Of a stretch of DNA of 64,000 bases, positions 49,301 to 58,390 are shown one piece after another. The DNA is from Actinostola sp. cb2023 (lineage: Eukaryota > Cnidaria > Anthozoa > Actiniaria > Actinostolidae), in contig JAUJYZ010000813.1 of NCBI GenBank assembly GCA_033675265.1, positions 62,001 through 126,000 on the forward strand. Reading direction: 5' to 3'. The translations under genes and the position numbers were made by a program. Numbering within the stretch: the first letter of the stretch is position 1; each line of letters starts with the position of its first letter. The notes below the pieces were generated by a model. The model was given only the letters and a program-made list of their open reading frames with translations. It was not told the DNA's origin and did no database searches.

Positions 49301-51050
49301 CGTGCAGGTGTCCCATCAGACAGAAGTAGGTAGTCCTTGTTTGTCCACTCCCTTTTGACGGTCGTGTGGGTATCATTGGAATGAAGGGTGGTATATCTAG
49401 ATAGGTAAACACCTGAATCGTCATGCTCTTCAACTTGTGGCAAATTTGTGTCTCCCACCGATTTAAGGTGTACTTGAAACGCTCCAGCAATACCTGTATT
49501 TTATAAGTTATCATAATCGTTATATTATATTAACTTAGTTCAACGATTAATGATTTGCAATGCAAAGTGTAGAGGAGTTTCCTAAAACCTACTGATCTGG
49601 TTAAGGTGGCTCCGTCCAAATTCCAGGCGCATTCGTCTGAAATAAAACTTCGGCCATAACTTTTTTAATATTCGCGTGATGGACTATCAGACTTGCAGAA
49701 AGTTGAAGCTATTATTTGGCAATATTACAACATAATTCGATTTCCCTTTCCGCAAATATTTTTAGTGATATCGGAGCTACAATGGACCTTGTTCTCGCTA
49801 CTTAAACACGCTCAAAAAAACATTTTCCAATAGTTTTGCGTAAAAGTTTGTGAATCGTGTTCAATTGACTTGCTGAATATCCTAACTAAGTTTCAGCAAA
49901 ATCGGCGAAACCAACATAACAGCATTCAAATTCATGACTAAAATACATAACCTGTTTATTTTGGTTTCGCCGATTTCGCTGAAACTTAGTTAGGATATTC
50001 ACCAAGTCAATTGAACACGATTCACAAACTTTTACGCAAAACTATCGGATAATTTTTTATTTGAGCGCGTTTAAGTAGCGAGAACAATGTCCATTGTAGC
50101 TCCGATATCACTAAAAATATTTGCGGAAAGGGAAATCGAATTATGTTGTAATATTGCCAAATAATAGCTTCAACTTTCTGCAAGTCTGATAGTCCATCAC
50201 GCGAATATTAAAAAAGTTATGGCCGAAGTTTTATTTCAGACGAATGCGTCTGGAATTTCGACGGAGCCACCTTAAAGTACTGATAATTTGAGACAGCAGT
50301 GTAAATATGTTGTATGATTGGCTAATGACACACAGCGAGACATAAGCCAATCGTAAAATCGTTTCTATAGAAACCTGCGTGCAGCCATGCGTGCATTGTT
50401 TCTCTGATGGAGGGGAATGGAAAGGGCGGCTGACATGCAAACAAGTAAGTTCTAGCCTTTCTAGTAAGCTCTGGCAATGTGAAAACTATGACCTTGGGCA
50501 AATAGGAATGTTCAAAATGCGCGCCAATTTTTCAATCATTTATCCCGGCCCTGCCCTCGATCGTCACAATATGACGGATTGACAGCCTACTGTTACTAGT
50601 AATTAGACGTTAAATTAAAATGACGTTAATTATTGAAAAACAGATGAAAATGAAATAAAACAAACAAATTCAAAGGAACAGTTACAAATATGAGTATACA
50701 CATTTTGTCCAAGATCGCGAGATAAATATTTCTAAGAAACATGTTACTAATTTCCACACCAGACTCCTTTGGGATACTTTCAAAGTAAGTTTGTACACGA
50801 CCTTACCTTTCTTGAGGGCGATCACTTGCGGGTCATCATTCTTTGGAAACATGGCATCCAATACTGTACCGTGGCAATATTGACGGAAGTAGAAAGGCTG
50901 GGACAATTTTCGTTCAAGATCTTCGTTGACAGGATGATTGACAAGGACACGTTCGCCACGTAATCGTCTCAAACGAGGCTCATAGACATCAAGACGAATG
51001 GTGTGCAGTGAGCTCTGATTGGCTTCTTGTGCAACGGGCGTGACGTCAAC
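25094..51050 (-). CDS. Giant transmembrane protein: LLTP lipid-transfer module plus about 30 FN3-like repeats
   Basis: Fourteen exons (51050-50807, 49493-37410, 37309-35817, 35394-34761, 34367-33825, 33758-33569, 33317-30047, 29918-29415, 28988-28771, 28635-28481, 28146-27669, 27572-27453, 27025-26660, 25358-25094) join with matching phase at every junction. They give about 6,850 residues to the stop. Order of domains: vitellogenin/apolipophorin/MTP-type N-module, amphipathic helices, propeller 1, hydrophobic Cys-rich domain, about 25 FN3-like repeats, propeller 2 with a Cys-rich knot, a few more repeats, ZU5-like, Calx-beta, TM helix, cytoplasmic tail with two NPxY motifs. Predicted type I membrane protein. 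The signal-peptide exon is not found and should lie above 51050. LLTP proteins carry lipid. Lipid binding and uptake by this protein are inference. Confidence 0.85.
25515..25727. repeat. Degenerate (GGGAT)n satellite
   Basis: GGGATGGGATGGGATGGGAT runs grade into GGGATAGGATA variants. A further piece continues at about 26597-26655 beyond the transposon fragment. Open frames here (Pro/Ser/Tyr-rich) are artefacts. Confidence 0.9.
25728..26596. mobile_element. Transposon fragment inserted in a GGGAT satellite (intronic)
   Basis: It is the inverse of 12015-12745 joined to 14025-14108, so it represents the uninterrupted form of that element. GGATGGGATA-type satellite flanks it on both sides, so it landed inside the satellite. 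It lies in the last intron of the giant gene. Confidence 0.8.
26660..27025 (-). CDS. Cytoplasmic tail exon 2 with two NPxY motifs
   Basis: AAENPGYQDD (NPGY at 27004-27015) opens the exon and GFENPCYGS (NPCY at 26740-26751) lies near its end. Between them is Ser/Asp-rich acidic sequence with TSDTSDDDPDE, and basic KKFPFIKKSPK. NPxY is the internalisation and PTB-docking signal of LDL-receptor-family tails. The donor is GAAAG/GTAATG. Confidence 0.85.
27453..27572 (-). CDS. Cytoplasmic tail exon 1
   Basis: The acceptor CATTTTGCAG. SITSRSIKYQKNKREEDAED is followed by LEMMDTVPSTSHMLSPE. The charged Ser/Thr-rich tail has possible phosphosites but no known domain. Confidence 0.8.
27669..28146 (-). 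CDS. Calx-beta domain and transmembrane helix
   Basis: The acceptor ATTTCTTCAG. GDIEVHWSL, GKISFLEGQWNRSIPLII and ERTIWVRLDN fit a Calx-beta fold of about 110 residues. A 23-residue helix (WIIIGVCSGLVLILLIILV onward) ends in MRRRKTSKENRIKK, a clear stop-transfer, so the C-terminus is cytoplasmic. The donor is AAATC/GTAAGT. Confidence 0.92.
28481..28635 (-). CDS. ZU5-like domain, closing exon
   Basis: The acceptor TCTTCGCAG gives W/IDAAFTCPNPW, and VQICHLTQFSFYW closes the domain in the usual HLT.F way. The phase-1 donor is CACAG/GTAATG. Confidence 0.85.
28771..28988 (-). CDS. ZU5-like domain exon
   Basis: The acceptor CTATTGCAG is phase 0. The peptide has FQIKAFDPTNNTIQEG, FAKPIKISMFYDVDNL and DDIDPVLYLWDLKNKTW, with a phase-2 donor CTTG/GTATGT. 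It continues the domain opened in the previous exon. Confidence 0.85.
29105..29365. repeat. (GGTTGT)n-like microsatellite in intron
   Basis: GGTTGTGG and GGTTGCGG variants run for about 260 bp in the intron 29414-28989. The array keeps a frame open across the intron, producing a His/Asn/Thr-rich artefact that is not protein. Confidence 0.9.
29415..29918 (-). CDS. Last FN3-like repeat and start of ZU5-like domain
   Basis: The acceptor TTTACTAG gives VFLDIIFAYFKASDPDSG, with YYATVRAVNKAGL. It then changes to YGTLNVPKGAVDGKVKL, which resembles the opening of ZU5-type domains. The donor CCAAAG/GTAAAC is phase 0. Confidence 0.85.
30047..33317 (-). CDS. Exon with FN3-like repeats, second propeller and Cys-rich knot
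   Basis: It has 1,090 codons. Repeats with MIDMTPPKV and a degenerate pair come first. About 400 residues of propeller-like blades follow, opening KKFGSSVLLLSQSYIAVSS and containing LSLAFNDQLLAVSSGNN and GSTILFGTPGVLTWPDGG, similar in feel to FG-GAP blades. Next is FQCEACENGRMS plus ICAVCKDRKC, a small Cys knot like the ephrin-receptor type. Two more repeats end with IDTTSPDVG and IDITPPVM. The donor is TACCAG/GTAAGA. Confidence 0.9.
33569..33758 (-). CDS. FN3-like repeat exon (half repeat)
   Basis: A 190-bp exon with GLDLESGTMYVAKVKSTNYAG and TVDFSLPIKN. The donor CGG/GTAAAG leaves two bases, which with the next exon complete GW at the start of the following repeat. Confidence 0.85.
33825..34367 (-). 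CDS. FN3-like repeat exon
   Basis: The acceptor TTCTTCTAG gives KT/APLAGSVVYDG. It has YCVGTTPGFCD, YVTVQATNGAGE and VDNTPPTPGRVFDG. The donor ACAG/GTACGT is phase 1. Confidence 0.9.
34480..34650. repeat. Short dispersed repeat with tRNA-like box, copy 2
   Basis: It is the inverted relative of 11205-11283 over about 85 bp. The adjacent GTGGGGTCAAATCCCATCGG resembles a pol III B box. It lies in an intron of the giant gene. It is SINE-like and not a functional tRNA gene. Confidence 0.4.
34761..35394 (-). CDS. FN3-like repeat exon (2 repeats)
   Basis: The acceptor TAACTTCCAG gives PQLTE/VKDLETNG. Repeats carry CASWSTVDMESGI, LLDSTPPIAG and YYVCLGKRSGSC. The donor AAACAG/GTAAAA is phase 1 and splits the joint IDKT/APLAG. 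Confidence 0.9.
35552..35697. mobile_element. MITE, GTCGTTTTCGT family, copy 2 (intronic)
   Basis: It is about 146 bp, GAGTCGTTTTCGTATGTG to the inverse ACGAAAACGACTCTA, in the intron between exons 35817 and 35394 of the giant gene. Confidence 0.75.
35817..37309 (-). CDS. FN3-like repeat exon (about 5 repeats)
   Basis: The acceptor TTTGTTAG joins CIGLKQG to TCDIS, a perfect repeat core. Joints are IDSSPPTIG, LDPSPPSVG, TDNTRPTPG, KIDKTLPVG and KIDSSPPQL. The donor is CTGAA/GTAAGT in phase 0. Each repeat keeps the C..........C pair seen in CAGTTQGSCD. Confidence 0.9.
37410..49493 (-). CDS. 12.1-kb exon: LLTP, helices, propeller, 16 FN3-like repeats
   Basis: It is open for about 4,028 codons between the acceptor ATAAAATACAG and the donor CAAG/GTAAAT. 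Residues counted from 49458: 1-480, rest of the LPD_N sheet and HEAT-like helical domain (AMLVLAGLTKR, HIWAFGNLGHL, IRSAVVSGMRKLP). RRQKR/A near 485 is a furin-type site. A short beta segment follows to about 590, then Lys/Ile/Phe-rich amphipathic helices to about 1650, with RGKR/G near 1464. Propeller-like repeats with WVTDG and WISNG cover about 1653-1950. RNKR/S lies near 2009, and a hydrophobic Cys-rich domain follows to about 2190. The rest is 16 FN3-like repeats joined by VDTTPP, IDNTPP, VDSTPP and similar. No intron in 12 kb is striking. Confidence 0.93.
42900..43435 (-). CDS. Unassigned hydrophobic Cys-rich domain (within the giant exon)
   Basis: Right after the RNKR/S site the protein reads MTLIRGNYKRGYQQFMPEW, then alternating hydrophobic strands (GAWIGVYAGASINIF, LLPELTVKIDKWPLKAC). 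A strongly basic aromatic stretch follows (WLWYRFRLCIRIRCKCFSC), before the first DTTPP joint. It looks like amphipathic beta structure with six or more cysteines. I do not recognise a named family. Confidence 0.6.
49601..50275. mobile_element. TTAA-flanked foldback, near-perfect 675-bp palindrome
   Basis: TTAA at 49601-49604 and 50272-50275 bound arms of about 315 bp that start GGTGGCTCCGTC and end GACGGAGCCACC. The loop is about 45 bp. It lies 108 bp upstream of the 12-kb exon, inside intron 1 of the giant gene. Arms are almost identical, so insertion was recent. Confidence 0.92.
50807..51050 (-). CDS. LLTP N-terminal exon (start uncertain)
   Basis: The peptide contains LSQPFYFRQYCHG, MFPKNDDPQVIALKKG and a donor AAAG/GTAAGG. 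Spliced to 49493 it reads VIALKKGIAGAFQVHL, matching the D.....N.K.GI...F/LQ signature of the LPD_N (Vitellogenin_N) sheet. The acceptor CTTTGTCCAAG/GTTGAC at 51051 is a guess, and the frame stays open to 51089. Confidence 0.7.
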
Positions 51051-51884
51051 CTTGGACAAAGCGGTGCAGAAATTAGTGTGTTGCCGCATTCATTATTATT
51101 ACATCTATAAATGGTTAGACCTTAACATGGCTCGGATGACCACGTAAATTGGCGGGCGTCCCGTCTCTCCAAATTACACTCACTAATCTGAACTGCATGA
51201 GTGACGTTAAAGAGCCTTCACATTCTATTCAAAAACATTTCCAAATTCCAAAGTTAATCCTCACTCCAAATCTTATTATAATATGCTCTGTACACCGTAC
51301 TGTAGATTTATGAAGTTGCCTCACACCTACAATTAGACGAGCCGCCCCCTAAAGATAATCACATTTTGTCACTGATCGTTGCCATCATCACATCAACATA
51401 GATTATCAAGAAGAAAGGTTATCAAGTTTATTTCCTGTCCTTTCTTCCTTCCACCTTAGACACCCTGGGCTCCGAGAATGACGTTGCCGAAGAGATACCC
51501 GGGCCTAATACTCATGTTGTTCTTGTTGTACTGGAAACGGATGGTGTTTTTGTTTTTAACCTGATTCGAAGACATTTCCCTACCTCCGGGAGGAGAAGAG
51601 CCTGGGAACGAGGTCGACGCACAACTTCCTGTTTTTCTGTGAACTACACGTACGGGTCACTAGTGGTTTCAGTGTGAACGCGGGTAAGGACTTCATATAT
51701 GGTACATTATGGTGGTCCATAGTCATTATCTATATACAATAATCCGTATTTTTAGGTACATTTTTAATGTTTTGCTTACTATGAGATGCTAAAATACGAT
51801 ATAAATATGATAGAACGTGGCATACATAATAAAAATGTACCATATGAGAGAACGAGGCATAAATAATAAAAATGTACCATACGA
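51051..51884. other. 5' flank of the giant gene
   Basis: The missing signal-peptide exon should be here or further right. I found no convincing Met plus hydrophobic core with a donor. ACCCTGGGCTCCGAGAATG (about 51460) and GAGCCTGGGAACGAGGTCG (about 51597) face each other and may be ends of a small repeat. Confidence 0.4.
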
Positions 51885-52260
51885 AAACCTTAAAAACAAA
51901 AACGAAAAACTTAAAAACAAAAACGAAAAACTTAAAAACAAAAACGAAAAACTTAAAAACAAAAACGAAAAACTTAAAAACAAAAACGAAAAAACTTAAA
52001 TTAATGCAAAAACGTAAAACCAATAAACAAAAAACAAAAACGAAAAACTTAAAAACAAAAACGAAAACCTTAAAAACAAAAACGAAAAACTGAAACTGAA
52101 CAAAAACGAAAAACTGAAACTGAACAAAAACGAAAAACTTAAATGCAAAAACGTAAAACCAATAAACAAAAAACAAAAACGAAGAACTTAAAAACAAAAA
52201 CGAACAACTTAAAAACAAAAACGAAAACTTGAAAAACAAAAACGAAAAAACTTAAAACAA
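51885..52260. repeat. 21-bp tandem repeat, AAAAACAAAAACGAAAAACTT
   Basis: A-rich units of about 21 bp repeat with drift, including two longer segments ATGCAAAAACGTAAAACC. Open frames on both strands (Lys/Asn/Thr or Phe/Val-rich) follow from the period being a multiple of three. Confidence 0.92.
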
Positions 52261-52758
52261 AAAGCATCAGTGACCCTCCTGGGCTTCCGTACGTATGGAC
52301 ACCGCATCGTTCCACAATAACGTTCAGCCATATGCACCGAACTGTAACTGACCGCTATTAATAAAATCAATATTCGTCTATGAGATATTGGCTTTTGGGA
52401 ACTGACACTTTACAACGGATGCATTAGAACGACGTGCTTTGGCAAGTTTTGGTTTCAGTTGCGTTGCAAGCAGTAATTGTCGCCGTTAATCTATATATAA
52501 CAGTGGTTGATTGACGAGAAGGCAGGTTCGGTAATGATGATGGCGCCATTTGGGAAAGCCTGCGCTTGCTCGGCGATCAACGTCCTCTAAAAAACTCACA
52601 AACTTGAAAACAAAACGGCCCTGAAAACTAAGCTGTGTCCTTCGGATCTAACCTTAGTTTTGCTGACAATTTCGTTAATAAAATTAAAGTATATATGGCT
52701 GGTGTTTTCACAATTATATTAAATGTTTATATACAAAATAAATACGAAGACCCTGACC

Positions 52759-53787
52759 TTAAGGTATCAGGGTACCCTAACCGACCGGTATGCATTCAAG
52801 TCGCCTCAACACATAATCCGTCCATTTAAACCCCAATAAAGTATACATTTTCTGAAAGCTAAATAAATGGAGATTCCAACTAATGGTCTATTAACAAAAA
52901 AGAAACAAGCGTTTTAGAAATAAGTCGAGTTCAATGAATTTTCATGTAGCATTAAACGGTGAGTTCCTTGGCAGTCGCATTTTATCGGAAATTCAAGATA
53001 ATTATCTTTATGCACTCAAGATATATCAATTATCAAAAGGATGTCTCCGATTTCCGATAAGTTGCCCCATTGCTTTCTTATTTGCCGCTAAACTTTCGGT
53101 ACGCTAAATAAACATTGTTTTTTTACTAATCAGTTAATAACTCAACAAAAAAATAAAATATCAAAAATCGGAGACATACTTTTGAAGATCAATTATCAGA
53201 CATGGGCTTTGTGAAGTTTCAAATAAATCCGCTAAAATCCCTATGGCAAGGAACTCAAAATGTGAGCCTATTTGTTGGCATTTCGTCTTTTGAGAAAAAG
53301 CCGAAAGAAGGTCAATGTGCCTCTGTTTACATAAGTAGATTAGTCCATACCATGACAATGGAGTCTAATTACTCACTGACAGATTGTGACCAGATAGTGA
53401 CCAGAGTATCAGTTGCAATCACACAACGTGCAGTACTTGTTGCCTAATCATTTCGTGCTTGCTGGAAATTACATACATTGTTGGTACACATTGGTACGGT
53501 ATTCAAACATACGTAATTTCATGTAAATAATTGTGAAATCTTTGCGGGAAGTCTGTTGCGTGACTAATTACCACACTGTGATGTAGGTGTGTGAGTGCTC
53601 GCTTGTCAACAGCTTTTCACTTCAAATGAAATCCAAAATTCGTTTTTTGATTCTAACTTTCTAGGAAACTAATATTTTTAGATTCTGTTTTTTGGAGATG
53701 ATAGATAATATTCAATTTTATTTGATTGTAAAAAAAAACTCAAAACCGGTGGTTTGAGAGGGTTTTTGGGGTACCCTGATACCTTAA
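52759..53787. mobile_element. TTAA transposon, GGTATCAGGGTACC ends
   Basis: TTAA copies at 52759 and 53784 bound ends GGTATCAGGGTACCC and its inverse. The matching empty site at 62867-62870 proves the borders. No recognisable transposase. A partial inverted copy is at 57730-58232. Confidence 0.92.
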
Positions 53788-53814
53788 CAACTCAACCGCT
53801 TCCGAGTCTATTTA

Positions 53815-54035
53815 GGGTGCGTTCGATTGACTCTATTCCAGAATAGGAATACACGGAATAAACACTTGGATGCTTTTATTTCAGCACATTTAAAATTCCA
53901 AACTGTTCCTTGTAACTTTATTATGATACAACAAGGAATTGTTTCATTTTACAGTGGACAGTAGCTGCGTGACAGCGATTTAGGGATGTTATTCTGTGTA
54001 TTCCTATTCTGGAATACGGTCAATCGAACGCACCC
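53815..54035. mobile_element. MITE, GGGTGCGTTCGATTGAC ends
   Basis: A 221-bp element with ends GGGTGCGTTCGATTGAC and the inverse, flanked by TTTA and TAATA. The paralogous segment at 62.9 kb lacks it (CTATTAATATTCCC). The size of the target duplication is ambiguous: TA or TTA. Confidence 0.85.
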
Positions 54036-54436
54036 TAATATTCCCAACATTCCACAAGTATCTCAAAAAGAGCAACTGAGGAGAAGTCATTAATTGAAAT
54101 AATAAATGAAGTAAATTTAATTGTTTTTATACTTCAAAATGATGATATGAAATGACACTGTTGAGTAATCTGATATTCTAATGAACCAACGGCAAAGTTT
54201 GTTTTTGTTGCGACACATTCAGTTCACAGGCAAACTGATTTCACTTAATCACCTGAAAAACACTGACACTGATATTGGCTACAAAATCTCAGTAAAGCTG
54301 TATAGTGATAGCTTGATGAAAGCGAAAGTATTACAGCTGTTCACTGGCTTCCAGCATTTTCCTCATGGTGCGGAGAAATATGAAACTGTTTCAAAAACAA
54401 ATCTTTAGTAACATCTTTATATACGACACGTGATTA

Positions 54437-54938
54437 TAATAAGCCACTTCACGCTTTCGTCCGCCATTTTGAATTGGGGCAAACGCGCGAAAATTTATAG
54501 TAATCTGGATCACTTTGGCTTGCCATAACTCCGCTCAATTTTGATGGATTTTCAAAATTTAAACTTCGATAATCAGCAGGCATGCATGCCAGTTGTTGGA
54601 GTGACAACAAGACCAATGTAGGTGTTTTAACTACCTTTTACGAGTCAATCTTCTTTTCACCAATGTATCTTAAAAATTCGAGCTAATTTGCCTATTCACG
54701 TGCCGAACGTTTTATTTTGAAAACAAAAATCTTTTTTTCTCGATTTGTAGCCTTCCAATACCCATCATATTATAGGTCATAAATAACAAAGAATACATCT
54801 TGTCTAAAATGGTAAGTTTGTGAAAATCCAACGAAATCGAGCGGAGTTACGGCAAGCCAAAGTGATCCAGATTTATATGAATTTCCGTGCGTTTGCCCCA
54901 ATTCAAAATGGCGGACGAAAGCGTGAAGTGGCTTATTA
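54437..54938. mobile_element. Foldback MITE, TAATAAGCCACTTCACG ends
   Basis: Arms of about 120 bp start TAATAAGCCACTTCACGC and contain CCGCCATTTTGAATTGGGGC and CACTTTGGCTTGCC. The right arm is the inverse, ending GGCTTATTA. There is no coding content. Confidence 0.88.
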
Positions 54939-54964
54939 ACTGATAGAGATTATGAGTCCAACCA

Positions 54965-56605
54965 CAGGGAAAATCGCGGTATATCAAAGAGAAGTTGATG
55001 AAACAAAATATAATTTTTTCGGTGTAAATGTTTGGATTCTATTCTTTATCCATGGTAAGTTTAGAAGTTCACAATTCATGTCAACTTTAGTAACTTTAAA
55101 AGAAATTCGACGGTTTTAAAGTAGTCCTTTTTCATTTTGAATGGTGGAGAATTGCATGTTGTACTCGACACACGGCGAAAGCCTTGTTGAAAAGTAAGCT
55201 TTAAGTTTAACTAAATACTCTAAATGTTCTCTAATAAAAGGATTTGCCTATGCTAGGGAAGAAGGGCTGCTTAATAATCCTCATCAAATCAGTTATTTTT
55301 CATAAATTATGACTGAGGCGTATGTGACTTGTGTAGTTGTCAATAATCGAAATACACCGACTTCAAAATGAACCAGTCTCAAATGACTGATGGTACTTCA
55401 TCTGTTTAACATTATGACTCTCTCATCTAGAAAGTGTTTCACTTTGACGTTATTTTGTTCTGACACAAGGGAACGCCAACACAGCATAAACCATCTGAAG
55501 CAAAAATATAGACGAATTCAAATTCACTTACATCGAAGGAGACATAATGGCGATGGACTCATGAAGCTGCCGTGAACTAAAATAGTGATTAACAGTTGTT
55601 CATTATGTTATTGAAAATGAAATAGCACAACTCGTTTAGCAAATACTATCATTTGAGAGAAACACAGAGTAGTTTAAATACGGTTTTCGTAAGAACGTAA
55701 GTAAGCTTATCGCTTCCAACTTCGATGTTTGCTATTCATTCACAACTTGTCGATTGTGGTGTCATGCATAATATAAAGCTTATTTATTAATTTCGTATTT
55801 AATATCCATAGTATTACTGATCAATATAGTGAATAAATTGTACCTGTAGAACGGCAAAACAGTGTGTAAAAAGCTAGTAAACTTATTGTTGAAATAAATA
55901 CGTTTGTTTGTCATTTTGTTTACAAGTACTGATAATGTGTTGTACAGTACTAATTATTGAGACTATTCAGCATTTATAAAACACAATGCCTCAATTTTAA
56001 AGCATTTTAATCGATAAAAATTAAAACACAATACAAATACTTTATAAAAGTCAAAACAGAAAGCAAATAAAGTATATTGTAGATGTTTTGACTTATGTTT
56101 AGTGAAAATATAAATATTAAAACTTGCAAAAAAGAGCACAATTCAGATTTGCCGAGCGCTTGCCGATGTCCTCTCGAAGGAAAAATCCGAATGTTTCACG
56201 GAAAAGTGCACCACAAAGGTACCACCGCACATCAGGCCATGAGGCGCAAAATGTCAAAATTAAAGTTTCTCAGCGTACGGTGAAGTTAGAAGACTAACAC
56301 TTATAAAGTGTTTAGAGAATACGGTAAAGTTTAGTTATTCGAAGAAAAATTGAATTTTCACGTCATTTTGACAAAGATTAGGAGCAAAAACGTATTTGTC
56401 ACGTGATTGAGTTTCATACCTTGTTCTAATATACGCGCGGGACTCACACAGGGAGCCCAACATCATACATTTCTATGCACAGGGAACCCAACATAATACG
56501 TATTGCGCGGGCGCTCTACCACAGTAAACCCATCAAAAAAGACGCAAATATCATTTTCTTTGATTATTTAGTAGCCTAAAAAGCAATGGTTGGGCTGCCT
56601 ATGTT
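54965..56605. mobile_element. Non-autonomous element, copy 1 (left end lost)
   Basis: It is colinear with 60345-62076 at roughly 90 percent identity, with small indels. The right end is CAATGGTTGGGCTGCC. No open frame is shared by the two copies, so it probably encodes nothing. Confidence 0.75.
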
Positions 56606-56912
56606 CCAACCTACAAAAACTGACTGACTCAGACCAGTAATGGCAATTGAACTGAGTGGAGTGCAATTTGCTCTGAAATCACTACTGCTGGGAGCCAATC
56701 AGATTGCAGAACGGAGCCTCCCCGATTCAAACTTTGTTGCAAGTTCTGAAGGCGTTGAAATGGCGGCCGAATGTAAAACTACTCGTTTAGAATTACTCGG
56801 CCTACTGTCGTTACTTTTGCACCTTTCTCTGATATTCACTTGTGTCAGATTATACTGAAACAATTATTCGCCTCGATTGTTAAATATGACGTAATTGCGT
56901 ATGCGCGCGCAT

Positions 56913-57060
56913 AATTGAAGACATTGTATTCCACCAATCACAGCGTGCAAAATCATCGCTCAACCAATCAGAATGCTTGGACACGGCACGGTCACAGTAA
57001 GGCGCCAACCGTACGCATACATACCGTAACAACTTTCCACTCATACGAAAACGACTCTAA
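56913..57060. mobile_element. MITE, GTCGTTTTCGT family, copy 3 (left-truncated)
   Basis: It matches the interior of 3769-3975 (GAAGACATTGTATTC, CCAATCAGAATGCTTGG) and ends TACGAAAACGACTCTAA. Confidence 0.7.
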
Positions 57061-57149
57061 TAAAAACACTTATAATATTCATTAATAATTCATTAGGCAG
57101 CTGTCCAATCTGTGCTCAGCATTCTGGTCACGTGGCTACCTTGTAACTC

Positions 57150-57265
57150 CCATACAAGTATGATACAGAATAGTAATAAAGCTTATTAGTATTCTGTATC
57201 TGATACAGAATACTAATAGACCTTATTAGTATACTGTATCAGATACAGAATACTAATAAGCTCTA
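57150..57265. repeat. Palindromic tandem repeat (TTAGTATTCTGTAT/ATACAGAATACTAA)
   Basis: There are about three units, each an inverted pair. A related array lies at 59155-59265. The pair brackets the deleted Crypton copy at 58.7-59.0 kb. Confidence 0.8.
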
Positions 57266-57729
57266 TAAGTATTCTTTATCGATCAATGCATTATATGAGA
57301 GGAACAATACATTATCCTAAAACGGCTAATTAAGAAAAATACTCCGCGTTAGATTTTGTTTCTTGGAGCTTAGTACCTTCACAGTTTTAACTTACTTACT
57401 AATGATACAATCATTGGATTTCTAGCTTTGTGCGGCAATACTTTCACAATCTCATGACCAAATAAATTATAACAAACTTTGAAAGACACGAGATTACTTC
57501 CGATATGGACTACCCAAATGGACTACCCCAAAAACATGGACTACCCCTAAAATACTGCTATGTGGTGTTATCATACTTTTTTGCGCTGGTGAAGTACGGT
57601 AGTTGTTAGATTTGACATCGTATCGCCGATCGTTTATGTCGATTTGTACGACGCGCCGCCATTTTGAATTCTCAATACCACAGGTAGCCCATTTTGAATT
57701 ATGAATAACACAGGTAGCCCATGTTGCAA

Positions 57730-58232
57730 TTAAGGTATCAGGGTACCCCAAAACCCTCTCAAACCATCGGTTTTGAGATTTTTTGACAATCAAATAAAAT
57801 TGAATATTATCTATCATCTCCAAAAAACAGAATCTAAAAATATTAGTTTCCTAAAAAGTTAGAATCAAAAAACGAATTTTGGATTTCATTTGAAGTGAAA
57901 AGCTGTTGACAAGCGAGCACTCACACACCTACATCACAGTGTGGTAATTAGTCACGCAACAGACTTCCCGCAAAGATTTCACAATTATTTACATAAATTA
58001 CGTATGTTTGAATACCGTACCAATGTGTACTAACAATGTATGTAATTTCCAGCAAGCACGAAATGATTAGGCAACAAGTACTGTACGTTGTGTGATTGCA
58101 ACTGATACTCTGGTCACTATCTGGTCACAATCTGTCAGTGAGTAATTAGATTCCATTGTCATGGTATGGAATAATCTACTTATGTAAACAGAGGCACATT
58201 GACCTTCTTTCGGCTTTTTCTCAAAAGAGAAA
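57730..58232. mobile_element. Partial inverted copy of the 52759-53787 TTAA element
   Basis: It starts TTAAGGTATCAGGGTACCCC and is colinear with the reverse complement of 53287-53787. The other end is missing. Confidence 0.88.
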
Positions 58233-58278
58233 GTATGAAAAGGAATAAAACATTTATTAAACAATCGATATCTTAACT

Positions 58279-58390
58279 AAGTATTATTTACAATATGAGT
58301 GGCAATGTAGTATGTGATTTACAATCTCGAGCCGAAGGCGAGAGATTGTAAATCACATACAAAATTGCCACGAAGTATTGTAAAATACTT
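58279..58390. repeat. 112-bp hairpin
   Basis: AAGTATTATTTACAAT, GTGGCAAT and TATGTGATTTACAATCTCG pair with their inverses. The loop is around AGCCGAAGGC. Confidence 0.85.

Noticed and set aside
51730..52239. Phe/Val-rich and Lys/Asn-rich frames on both strands
   Set aside because: The 21-bp A-rich repeat has a period divisible by three and keeps every frame open.
53202..53447. An 81-codon frame, with a similar one inverted at 58067-58264
   Set aside because: Both lie in copies of the TTAA element and resemble no transposase. Similarity only reflects shared repeat DNA.
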